Positions 6,470 through 12,765 of a stretch of 12,765 nt of DNA are shown piece after piece; positions within the stretch are counted from its first letter, which is position 1; the number at the start of each line of letters is the position of its first letter. The translations under genes were made by a program, and so were the position numbers. This stretch comes from Lachnoclostridium phytofermentans (GTDB lineage Bacteria; Bacillota; Clostridia; Lachnospirales; Lachnospiraceae). The notes below the pieces were generated by a model that had not been told where the DNA came from, searched no databases, and saw nothing but the letters and a program-made list of their open reading frames with translations. The stretch is taken from positions 1-12,765 of the forward strand of contig DPVV01000024.1 in assembly GCA_003526525.1 (NCBI GenBank). Direction: 5' to 3'.

Positions 6470-6619
6470 TTACTTAGTTTCTTTGTGTAATGTGTGTGAT
6501 TTGCAGAATTTACAAAACTTTTTGGTTTCCATTCTGTCAGGATGATTTTTCTTTTCCTTTGTAGTGTTGTAATTACGCTGTTTACATTCTGTACATGCCA
6601 ATGTAATTTTTACTCGCAC
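6470..6619 (-). CDS. rpmG: Ribosomal protein L33, zinc-binding type
   Basis: Small 50S protein. The 49 codons read [17 protein letters not shown], then [19 protein letters not shown], then [13 protein letters not shown]. Two CxxC pairs (Cys9/Cys12 and Cys36/Cys39) make this the Zn-ribbon (C+) form. Length is exactly the family's usual 49-50. The start is GTG, supported by a strong GGAGG eight bases upstream (6628-6632). It is the first gene of the rpmG-secE-nusG-rplK-rplA series, the classic arrangement in low-GC Gram-positives, and the leader upstream carries the promoters. Confidence 0.97.
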   Translation of the reverse strand: MRVKITLACTECKQRNYNTTKEKKNHPDRMETKKFCKFCKSHTLHKETK

Positions 6620-6632
6620 AACTTCCACCTCC

Positions 6633-6793
6633 GTTAATTTTCTGTGGTGAATAAAGCATCTTTGGATTTAGAATATGCCGATTCATAAATCCTACCCTAT
6701 TCTTGCGTTAACATGTAACTGTCCTAGCGAAAATCTAGAACTGATACAGGTCTTCACTGTTTTTAGGCATAAAAAAAAGACCTCTTCCATAGC
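6633..6793 (-). promoter_or_regulatory. Structured 5' leader of the rpmG-secE-nusG transcript
   Basis: Between the predicted start and the rpmG ribosome site the transcript can form three hairpins in order. The first is AGGTCTT/AAGACCT (6748-6783, with a T8 run inside the loop side). The second is GTTCTAG/CTAGGAC (6721-6741). The third is an 11-pair helix GGATTTA-GAAT / ATTC-TAAATCC with one bulged base (6664-6692). No terminator is seen. I know no matching leader family, so it may regulate translation or stability, or simply be a stable 5'-UTR. Confidence 0.45.
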
Positions 6794-6799
6794 CAGTTT

Positions 6800-6828
6800 A
6801 CTATATCACACTCTGAACTTCACGTCAA
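6800..6828 (-). promoter_or_regulatory. Sigma-A promoter proximal to rpmG
   Basis: Minus strand: -35 TTGACG (6823-6828), 17-base spacer, -10 TATAGT (6800-6805). Predicted start near 6793, about 175 bases before the rpmG GTG. Confidence 0.85.
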
Positions 6829-6927
6829 TGATCTTTTTTTAATTTTGTAATATTTATCTTGTCCTTATTTTAAGTAAAACTAGTTATATCATATCAATTT
6901 GTACCAAATTTTATAATTTATACCTTT

Positions 6928-6956
6928 ATTATAACCTAATTTTTAATTTCCGTCAA
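6928..6956 (-). promoter_or_regulatory. Second sigma-A promoter, 128 bp upstream of the first
   Basis: Minus strand: -35 TTGACG (6951-6956), 17-base spacer, -10 TATAAT (6928-6933, perfect). Predicted start near 6921. No reading frame or RNA gene is seen between it and the proximal promoter, so it most likely is a tandem promoter for the same operon. An alternative TTGACA at 6960-6965 has no -10 at a good distance. The stretch 6829-6921 is otherwise AT-rich with no recognisable feature. Confidence 0.8.
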
Positions 6957-6973
6957 GTATGTCAACATTTCTC

Positions 6974-7008
6974 GCTATGGTAGAAGCAATTTAAGTTCCT
7001 ACCATAGC
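6974..7008 (-). terminator. Perfect 10-bp hairpin after the regulator gene, probable terminator
   Basis: GCTATGGTAG/CTACCATAGC around a 15-base loop, 24 bases after the regulator stop. On either strand the stem is not followed by a T-run (GAGAAATGTT on the minus strand), so it would be a weak or factor-aided terminator. It ends just before the distal rpmG promoter, marking the boundary between the two units. Confidence 0.5.
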
Positions 7009-7032
7009 ACAACTCTTAACCTCTTTTGTAAT

Positions 7033-8586
7033 TTATCGTTTTCCCTTATTTTCAACAAACTGTTTTGGAGTAACCCCTACTGTTTTTTTAAACACCCTAG
7101 AAAAATAGTTCGGGTCTTTATACCCTACCATATAACATATTTCTTGTATATTTTTATCCGAATATACGAGCCACTCCTGCGCCTTTTTGATACGAATATT
7201 CGTTAAGTAATCTACGTAAGTAATCCCCATCTTTTCTTTAAAGATACGACTAAAATATTGGGGACTAATATTTAAAATACCAGCCACCTCTTCTAATGTA
7301 ATATCCTCATCGTAATGTGCGTCAACATAACGAAGGACCTTTCGAATCGCCGCAAAGGAACTCTCATTCTGATTGTCTCTCACCGATTTTAAAACATAAT
7401 TAACGCTACGAAAAGCCCACGCATTGATTTCTCCATCTGCTAGTGAATCTAATTCTCGTAATAGTTCCATATAATTGGTGTACTCCGACTCACTACCTCC
7501 GTCTCGCCTTGTTTTATTCGATGCCATGACAATTAATTCTAACAGCTTATTTTTTTTATCTAAAATATTATATTCCGATAGCAAATCAAGTAATGTAACC
7601 AAATTATTAAGTGCTTCTTTGTTTCCATCCCGGATATTTAATAAGAACTTCTCTTCCATTTCTGTATAGAATTGTTTCTTCTCTTTTCGCTCTTCTGTCA
7701 CGTCTTGTACGTGGGAGATACTTCCCATACGGTCATATCTTAGGCTTCGAAGTGCCTCTTCGTAGGATATTACAATTTTATCAATCGGTTTTAGGCTTCC
7801 AATCCCAACCTTTGCTTCGATTTGGAACATATCACGAAAGACCTTTCGTATGTACTCTCCGTATCGGATCTGCTCAACTTTCGAGGTATTGCTTTCTTGC
7901 CCGTATTTTTCCATTGCAAAAATAACAATGCTTCTAGACATTTCCCTTCCAACAATACACCGATAACCTGGGGTCACATTTTTCTTAATTAACTTACTAA
8001 ACCGCTCATAAGATATCCTTTCTTTATAATTCCCCTTTTCTAATGATACATTTATAACGTATCCATTTCCGCTTAAATTAAGCATGTACTGATAGTTTTT
8101 CCATTCCCATTGAAAGTCTTCATTATACAATACTGAATAGACAAAACTAAATTCAATTAATTCCATAGACTGCGCTGCTAAAATTTCGCGATCCGCTACT
8201 AACTGATGTCTTCTTCGTTCACAAGTCTCACAAATCCCTTCTATTGCCGGGCGAAGCTTCTCTTTTGTGATTGGCTTCATAAGATAGGAGTGTGCTCTAA
8301 CTTCTATCGCTCTTTTTAGACTAGTAGCAGACTCATCCTCACCATATACTATAATACCGACTTCATTGTCCTGTTTACGTATCTCGGAGGCCACGCTAAA
8401 TCCGTCTGTACTTTTTAGTTCTTTGGATATGAGAATAATATCTGGGTGGTGTTCTGAAAAAACTTGGCAAGCACTCTGCACATCACTTGCCATGCCAATG
8501 ATTTCGACACCTTTTATCAACTCCCCAATAACTCCAGTGATACTCTTCATCTGATTTAAGCTGATGTCGACTAATAGTACCTTCAT
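7033..8586 (-). CDS. AraC-family (YesN-type) response-regulator-like protein with degenerate receiver domain
   Basis: Cytoplasmic DNA-binding transcription regulator of 517 residues. Residues 1-120 fold as a receiver-like domain (start MKVLLVD, later SYLMKPITKEKL with Lys104-Pro105). The phospho-acceptor position in DIILISKEL is Ser54 rather than Asp. The acidic pair near the N-terminus is reduced to Asp7-Ile8, and the switch Thr/Ser position is Tyr81. A central region (about 140-400) includes KVGIGSLKPIDKIVISYEEALRSLRY, resembling the GGDEF-like module of CdaR/YesN regulators. The C-terminus (411-517) has two AraC helix-turn-helix units, LEEVAGILNISPQYFSRIFK (431-450) and IQEICYMVGYKDPNYFSRVF (480-499). 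GGAGG lies nine bases before the ATG. No histidine kinase gene is adjacent. It is divergent from the protease gene, which it may control. Family assignment is firm; the signal and targets are unknown. Confidence 0.94.
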   Translation of the reverse strand: MKVLLVDISLNQMKSITGVIGELIKGVEIIGMASDVQSACQVFSEHHPDIILISKELKSTDGFSVASEIRKQDNEVGIIVYGEDESATSLKRAIEVRAHSYLMKPITKEKLRPAIEGICETCERRRHQLVADREILAAQSMELIEFSFVYSVLYNEDFQWEWKNYQYMLNLSGNGYVINVSLEKGNYKERISYERFSKLIKKNVTPGYRCIVGREMSRSIVIFAMEKYGQESNTSKVEQIRYGEYIRKVFRDMFQIEAKVGIGSLKPIDKIVISYEEALRSLRYDRMGSISHVQDVTEERKEKKQFYTEMEEKFLLNIRDGNKEALNNLVTLLDLLSEYNILDKKNKLLELIVMASNKTRRDGGSESEYTNYMELLRELDSLADGEINAWAFRSVNYVLKSVRDNQNESSFAAIRKVLRYVDAHYDEDITLEEVAGILNISPQYFSRIFKEKMGITYVDYLTNIRIKKAQEWLVYSDKNIQEICYMVGYKDPNYFSRVFKKTVGVTPKQFVENKGKR

Positions 8587-8784
8587 TGTTTTGCTCCTCC
8601 TTTAGTCCTATATATTAAAAATATTTTAATTTAATTCTATTTTGACATATAACTGCCACTAAAAAACCATAATTTTGTCTAAAAATAAATATATAGTATT
8701 GAGTTACTTTTTTAAAGTATTTATTTTAATTATTGATATAGATATCCGTTACCAGTTAATTTTCATTCAAAGAAGGAGCTTTCT
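8587..8784. promoter_or_regulatory. Divergent intergenic region between regulator and protease genes
   Basis: 198 bp, very AT-rich. It holds the GGAGGAG ribosome site of the regulator and AAGGAG of the protease. No convincing promoter could be set on either strand. The plus strand has a perfect TTGACA (8642-8647) whose nearest -10-like CATAAT is 20 bases away. Small symmetries are present: AGTA-TTGAGT-TACT (8696-8709) and GATAT-AG-ATATC, possible operator half-sites. Weak core promoters would fit activator-dependent expression, but that is inference. Confidence 0.4.
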
Positions 8785-11031
8785 ATGATAAATATTCGTA
8801 AACATATAAACTTCATACTAAGATTACTATCGCTACTTCTTTGTCTTTGTTTTATGAGAAATAATACTCGTCAAAAGACTGACTTCCATGATACAAACAA
8901 ACAAAGAGACGATGTTCATCCTCAAATGGAATCAAACTCCTCTCTCAATGAGCTTATTCTCCTTTGGGATACCAAGGTATCTGAGGAAGATAAACAAAAG
9001 ATCTTATCCGCTTATGATACATCGCTACATATCCTTGAGGAATTCGACAACTACATGCTATGTATGGCAGATACATCCGATACAGATACCCTAATACATA
9101 CACTTCGAGATTATGAAGAAATAAGTGCTGTTGACTACAATCAACAGATTGAGCTATTCTCCAACTTTGATCCTAACGATTCTTCGCCATGTTCTATCGA
9201 AAGCAACCGTAGCGACTTGCAATATGCTCAAAACATCAAAGTTTTTCCGTCCAGTTCAAGATATGTCGATTTGGAACTTTCAAAGGCTTGGTCTTATTAC
9301 AACAAAGAAAATTCTAAAACTCGTCAAGTAATCGTCGCCATTGTGGATACAGGAATTGATTTTGAACATCCCGACCTAACAGATCACATGTGGGTGAATC
9401 CTAATGAAATACCAGGCGATGGTATTGATAACGATAACAATGGTTATGTTGACGATATTTATGGATGGGATTTCTACAATAATGACAATACAATATGTCA
9501 TTATGATACTAAAACAATGACCGCTAGTAAAGAGGATAATGATGACCATGGTACACATTGTGCTGGTATTATTGCAGCCTCTGCGAACAATCAAATTGGG
9601 ACCGCAGGAGTAGCCTCTAATATTGATGCCAAAATTATGTCATTAAAAATTCACGGAGGAGCGAAAGGTAAAGGTACCATTGGGAACGCAATAAAAGCAA
9701 TTAAATATGCTACTATGATGGGAGCTGATATCTGTAACCTAAGTTGGGGTTCCACAACCTATAATCAAGCTCTAGAGCAAACAATAAAGGAATCCCCAAT
9801 GTTATTTATTGCAGCTGCCGGAAACAGTGGTGCAAATAATGATGAAATACCGGTGTATCCAGCCAGCTTCACTCTAGATAATATTATTTCCGTCACATTT
9901 GTAAGTCCAAATGGTGCTTTAACAGTGAAGTCCAACTACGGTGCTACCTCAGTTGATATCGCAGCCCCTGGTGTGGATATTCTAAGTACTGTTGTTGGTG
10001 GCTATCGTACTTTCTCTGGCTCTTCCATGGCTGCACCTCATGTTTCAGGAATTGCTGCAATCTTATACTCCAGTGCCACGAAGTTATACCCATCGAATGT
10101 CAAAGAGGTATTGCTTATGAACTACAAACCACTGGAAAACTTAGGCTCATTGACCTACTTCCCAGGGATTCCAAATGCCTATGCATGTATAGAGTCTATG
10201 GAATTACTAAAAAGAGATACCAAAAAGCCATCTATTTCAGTGAAAACAGGATACGACAAAGGTAATCTCACTGCTTTCATAGAAGCAAATGACAAAGGTA
10301 ATTCAGGAATTCGTATTGTCTCCTATCAACCAGGGAAAAAGGCCTTAGACGACTTTAAGCGCGGTACGATTGGTACCTCTATTGAAGAAGACAGACTAGA
10401 AGTAGCTAAGGCTGGTTGGTATACGTTTTATGTAAGTGATTATGCTGGTAATGAGGTTGTATTACCATATGAAATCATGGATGACAATCAAGCACCAACG
10501 ATTACAGCAAGTTACAGTACCTCACTAAGTACCAATACAATCACGATATCTGCTACCATTAAAGACTCAAAAAGCGGTATCAAGTCTGTAAAGTACCTAC
10601 CTGGTAAAAAGACCGTAAAAGATTTCCTTAGCGGTCACGAGGGAATCCCTCTTATAGAGGGATCCACTCTTGACTTAAGTAATCATAATGTAACGATACA
10701 AGTTACCGAACCTGGTCCATATACCATATACACCTCTGATTACCGAGGGAATAAGACAGTCTATGTCATTGACTGTGAAATAACTCCTATCACCGACTTT
10801 AAATTGTCTGAAGAATCAAAATCCTTATCAATAGGTTCTGTAAGCCGCTTGGATGTAGACGTCTCTCCTCGCGTTAACACAGATCGACTTTATTATTATT
10901 CTTCAAATCCTTCTGTTGCGAGTGTAAGTCAATGGGGCTTAATTCATGCCAAATCAAAAGGGCATGCTACGATATACGTACAAACATCAAGTGGTTTAAC
11001 AAGGAAGTGCAGAATTATTGTTTCTAAGTAA
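8785..11031 (+). CDS. Subtilisin-like serine protease (S8 family) with C-terminal repeats and BIG2-like domain
   Basis: Exported or membrane-anchored endoprotease of 748 residues. A hydrophobic segment (8-24) acts as signal or anchor; no clear signal-peptidase site or lipobox follows. Residues about 55-125 look like an I9-type propeptide. The catalytic domain (about 160-470) has the full triad: Asp188 in IVDTGID, His255 in DDHGTHCAG, Ser414 in SGSSMAAPHVSG, plus oxyanion Asn347 in AAGNSG. The segment PGDGIDNDNNGYVDDIYGWDF is the calcium-binding-type insert common in thermitase-like subtilases. After it come two related modules (about 481-566 and 569-664), each with SGI..V.Y.PGKK...DF and a later Y..Y.SDY.GN, then a BIG2-like Ig domain (about 666-748). 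AAGGAG lies six bases before the ATG. It is the only plus-strand gene, divergent from the AraC-type regulator. The double stop TAATAA lies inside a duplicated 45-bp segment. Substrate is unknown; the Ig modules suggest cell-surface or polymer attachment. Confidence 0.95.
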   Translation: MINIRKHINFILRLLSLLLCLCFMRNNTRQKTDFHDTNKQRDDVHPQMESNSSLNELILLWDTKVSEEDKQKILSAYDTSLHILEEFDNYMLCMADTSDTDTLIHTLRDYEEISAVDYNQQIELFSNFDPNDSSPCSIESNRSDLQYAQNIKVFPSSSRYVDLELSKAWSYYNKENSKTRQVIVAIVDTGIDFEHPDLTDHMWVNPNEIPGDGIDNDNNGYVDDIYGWDFYNNDNTICHYDTKTMTASKEDNDDHGTHCAGIIAASANNQIGTAGVASNIDAKIMSLKIHGGAKGKGTIGNAIKAIKYATMMGADICNLSWGSTTYNQALEQTIKESPMLFIAAAGNSGANNDEIPVYPASFTLDNIISVTFVSPNGALTVKSNYGATSVDIAAPGVDILSTVVGGYRTFSGSSMAAPHVSGIAAILYSSATKLYPSNVKEVLLMNYKPLENLGSLTYFPGIPNAYACIESMELLKRDTKKPSISVKTGYDKGNLTAFIEANDKGNSGIRIVSYQPGKKALDDFKRGTIGTSIEEDRLEVAKAGWYTFYVSDYAGNEVVLPYEIMDDNQAPTITASYSTSLSTNTITISATIKDSKSGIKSVKYLPGKKTVKDFLSGHEGIPLIEGSTLDLSNHNVTIQVTEPGPYTIYTSDYRGNKTVYVIDCEITPITDFKLSEESKSLSIGSVSRLDVDVSPRVNTDRLYYYSSNPSVASVSQWGLIHAKSKGHATIYVQTSSGLTRKCRIIVSK

Positions 11032-11085
11032 TAAGAACGCTTAACAAGGAAGTGCAGAATTATTGTCTCTAAGTAATAAGAACGC
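10996..11085 (+). repeat. 45-bp tandem duplication across the protease stop codon
   Basis: Two adjacent copies (10996-11040 and 11041-11085) start TTAACAAGGAAGTGCAG and end AAGTAATAAGAACGC, differing at one base (TTTCT against TCTCT). Copy 1 contains the last 11 codons and the TAATAA stop of the protease. Copy 2 lies wholly in the 3'-UTR and is in frame but cut off by the stop. Such near-identity points to a recent slippage or unequal-crossover event. Confidence 0.97.
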
Positions 11086-11119
11086 ACCATGTAAAACGTA
11101 GCTACAGTATTGAAGCTAA

Positions 11120-11172
11120 AGGGGGTTGATGCAAAATAGAAATATCTTATTTTGCATCAACCCCTTATTTTT
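11120..11172 (+). terminator. Strong intrinsic terminator of the protease gene
   Basis: Perfect 17-bp stem GGGGTTGATGCAAAATA (11122-11138) with TATTTTGCATCAACCCC (11148-11164), extended by flanking A-T pairs. A nine-base loop and TTATTTTTT follow on the plus strand. On the minus strand the stem is followed by only CTTTAGCTTC, so it may weakly stop the convergent pepF transcript too. Confidence 0.93.
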
Positions 11173-11336
11173 TAACTTTATTTAAGCCAAATTTAGCTAG
11201 AAAGTTCACAAGTATAGATTGCATAGCATTTCTTACGTCAAAACGGATATTCAGAATCACCTTGCTACTTCCTCGTAACCATACAGCAGCTTAGCTGCTA
11301 CCTCAGTGGGTACTTGAACATCCTATGAGACAAGTG
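11173..11336. other. Intergenic stretch between convergent protease and pepF genes
   Basis: No gene with a start and ribosome site. It contains a small palindrome AGCAGC-TTA-GCTGCT (11284-11298) without a T-run. On the minus strand, frame 11322-11257 reads DVQVPTEVAAKLLYGYEEVAR then TGA, a protein-like sentence with no start. No clear terminator for pepF is seen other than the shared hairpin at 11120-11172. Confidence 0.4.
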
Positions 11337-12765
11337 CTAAATTAAACTTTCTAATTCATCTAATAGATCACCAAGCTTCTTAAGTGCATCTTCTACTGGT
11401 TTTGAAGTACTCATGTCAATTCCTGCAATCTTTAATAAAGAGATTGGATCTGCTGATCTACCACCACTTAAGAATTTTAAGTAATCCTTCACTGCTGATT
11501 CCCCTTCTGTTAAGATGCGGTTTGATAGGGCTACCGCAGCAGAGTATCCTGTTGCGTACTGGAATACATAGTAATTGTAGTAGAAATGAGGAATTCTTGC
11601 CCATTCAATAGCAATCTTATCATCAACCACAACATCTTTTCCGTAGTATTTTTCGTTTAATTCACGATACATCTCACAAAGCATATCCGCAGTTAGTGTT
11701 TCGCCCTGCTCTGCTTTTGTGTTGATCATTAATTCGAACTCTGCAAACATTGTCTGGCGGAATAGTGTGGTACGATAATTTTCAAGCAAATGATTGATCA
11801 AATACGCTCTCTTTTTCTTATCGGTTGTATTCTTTAACAGATATTGCATCAATAAATTTTCATTGCAGGTAGAGGCAACCTCAGCAACAAAGATAACATA
11901 ATCACTATAAATTGTTGGTTGAGTATGGTTGGAAAAATACGAGTGTAGAGCATGACCCATTTCATGAGCTAATGTAAACATACTATCAAGAGTATCCGCA
12001 TAATTCATTAAGACATATGGATGAACACTTGCACCAGAGGAATATGCTCCACTGCGCTTTCCTTCATTCTCATAAACATCAATCCAACGATTATTAAAGC
12101 CGTCTTCCAAGATGCGAATGTAATCCTCTCCCATCGGTCTTAAAGCTTCTATGATTGTCTTTTTTGCTTCCTCAAAGCTTACTTTGCTATCTGCCTCTTC
12201 AATAATTGGGGTATAGAGATCGTACATATGAAGCTCTTCTACACCAAGAGCTTTCTTTCTAATCTCCATATAACGATGAAGATAAGGAAGATTTTTATTT
12301 ACCGCTTCGATTAAACTATGATATACCGATACCGGTACTTCTGTTACATCAAGGGCTGCTTCAATGGCTGTATTGTATTTTTTAGCCTTTGCAAAAAACT
12401 GTAGCTGCTTTACTTGTGCATGTAAAATAGACGCTGAAGTATTCTTAAACTGCTCATATACACCATAGAGTGAATCAAATGCTTCTTTTCGTACTCTTCT
12501 GTCTTTACTCTGCATAAATGGAATAAAGTTGCCATGAGTAACTCGAACCTTATCTCCATCCTCATCCGTGATTTCAGGGAATACTATGTCAGCATCATTA
12601 AGTGTAGAATTAATGTTCCCAGGTGCAGAAGCCATCTCTCCAGCAGCAGCAAGCAATCTTTCTTCTGCATCCGAGAGTACGTGTGGTTTCATTCTTCTTT
12701 GTGATTCAATATGTCGGCGGTAGAGTTCTAATCCTTTTTCTTCTTGATAGAACTCTTCCACCTTT
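11337..12765 (-). CDS. pepF: Oligoendopeptidase F, M3B metallopeptidase (N-terminus beyond right edge)
   Basis: Cytoplasmic zinc peptidase that cuts short oligopeptides, roughly 7-17 residues in known members. About 475 C-terminal residues are visible; the family is usually near 600, so about 125 are missing beyond 12765. An in-frame GTG at 12761 is not taken as the start, since no ribosome site can be seen and the frame is open to the edge. Visible parts are an oligopeptidase F N-terminal-domain remainder and then the M3 catalytic domain with AHEMGHALHSYF. Its His/His ligands lie at about 11950-11970, and the third ligand Glu is in the following FVAEVASTCNE. The NRWIDVYENEGKRSGAYSSG segment and the C-terminal FYYNYYVFQYATGYSAA are typical PepF signatures. 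The protein ends LGDLLDELESLI. It converges on the protease gene. Confidence 0.96.
   Translation of the reverse strand, partial: KVEEFYQEEKGLELYRRHIESQRRMKPHVLSDAEERLLAAAGEMASAPGNINSTLNDADIVFPEITDEDGDKVRVTHGNFIPFMQSKDRRVRKEAFDSLYGVYEQFKNTSASILHAQVKQLQFFAKAKKYNTAIEAALDVTEVPVSVYHSLIEAVNKNLPYLHRYMEIRKKALGVEELHMYDLYTPIIEEADSKVSFEEAKKTIIEALRPMGEDYIRILEDGFNNRWIDVYENEGKRSGAYSSGASVHPYVLMNYADTLDSMFTLAHEMGHALHSYFSNHTQPTIYSDYVIFVAEVASTCNENLLMQYLLKNTTDKKKRAYLINHLLENYRTTLFRQTMFAEFELMINTKAEQGETLTADMLCEMYRELNEKYYGKDVVVDDKIAIEWARIPHFYYNYYVFQYATGYSAAVALSNRILTEGESAVKDYLKFLSGGRSADPISLLKIAGIDMSTSKPVEDALKKLGDLLDELESLI

Noticed and set aside
6620..6800. tRNA gene in the rpmG leader (a tRNA often precedes secE)
   Set aside because: No cloverleaf, no GTTCRANNC T-arm and no seven-base acceptor pairing found; only simple hairpins.
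6960..6965. Perfect TTGACA as the -35 of the distal rpmG promoter
   Set aside because: Spacing to TATAAT would be 26 bases; the TTGACG at 6951-6956 gives exactly 17.
9376..9594. 72-codon minus-strand frame inside the protease
   Set aside because: Antisense to the calcium-site and His-motif coding of the protease; isoleucine/valine-rich shadow typical of GAT/AAT codons.
11284..11298. AGCAGC-TTA-GCTGCT as a terminator for pepF
   Set aside because: No T-run after it on the minus strand and a three-base loop; the stem may be chance within the coding-like scrap.

Overview
The window looks like chromosomal DNA of a low-GC Gram-positive, most probably a Clostridia/Lachnospiraceae-type bacterium. 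The reasons are the AT-rich sequence, strong AAGGAGG-type ribosome binding sites, consensus sigma-A promoters, an L10 leader of the Firmicutes type, a short single-helix SecE, and a YesN/AraC-type regulator beside a subtilisin-like protease. The species cannot be fixed from the sequence alone. There are 12 protein genes. Eleven are on the minus strand and one, the protease, is on the plus strand. The two outermost genes run off the window ends.

Core (about 2.95-6.96 kb, minus strand): rpmG-secE-nusG-rplK-rplA, then rplJ-rplL. These encode L33, the SecE translocase subunit, NusG, and the L11, L1, L10 and L7/L12 proteins of the two ribosomal stalks. Control signals are unusually easy to see. 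There are two consensus promoters upstream of rpmG and a structured leader. Copies of the 23S rRNA L1-binding motif sit directly before the Shine-Dalgarno of both rplK and rplA, which suggests feedback by L1. A consensus promoter, L10 leader and intrinsic attenuator precede rplJ. rplL is not followed by rpoB-rpoC, the usual neighbours. It is followed by a terminator and then unrelated transport genes.

Left part (1-2.95 kb, minus strand): an MFS transporter of fucose-permease-like type has its own candidate promoter, an inverted repeat at the predicted transcription start, and three imperfect tandem repeats upstream. Beyond it is the N-terminal half of a Ca2+-type P-type ATPase, cut by the window edge.

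Right part (7.0-12.77 kb): an AraC-type regulator with a receiver-like domain that lacks the phospho-acceptor aspartate is divergent from a 748-residue subtilisin-family protease. The protease has a propeptide, a complete catalytic triad, two related C-terminal modules and a BIG2-like domain. A 45-bp tandem duplication covers the protease stop codon, followed by a very strong terminator. A convergent M3-family oligoendopeptidase (PepF) runs off the right edge.

I found no tRNA, rRNA, CRISPR array, insertion sequence or phage gene. The most interesting points are the duplicated L1-site mimic, the degenerate-receiver regulator next to the protease, the repeat-bearing MFS promoter and the break of the rplL-rpoBC linkage.
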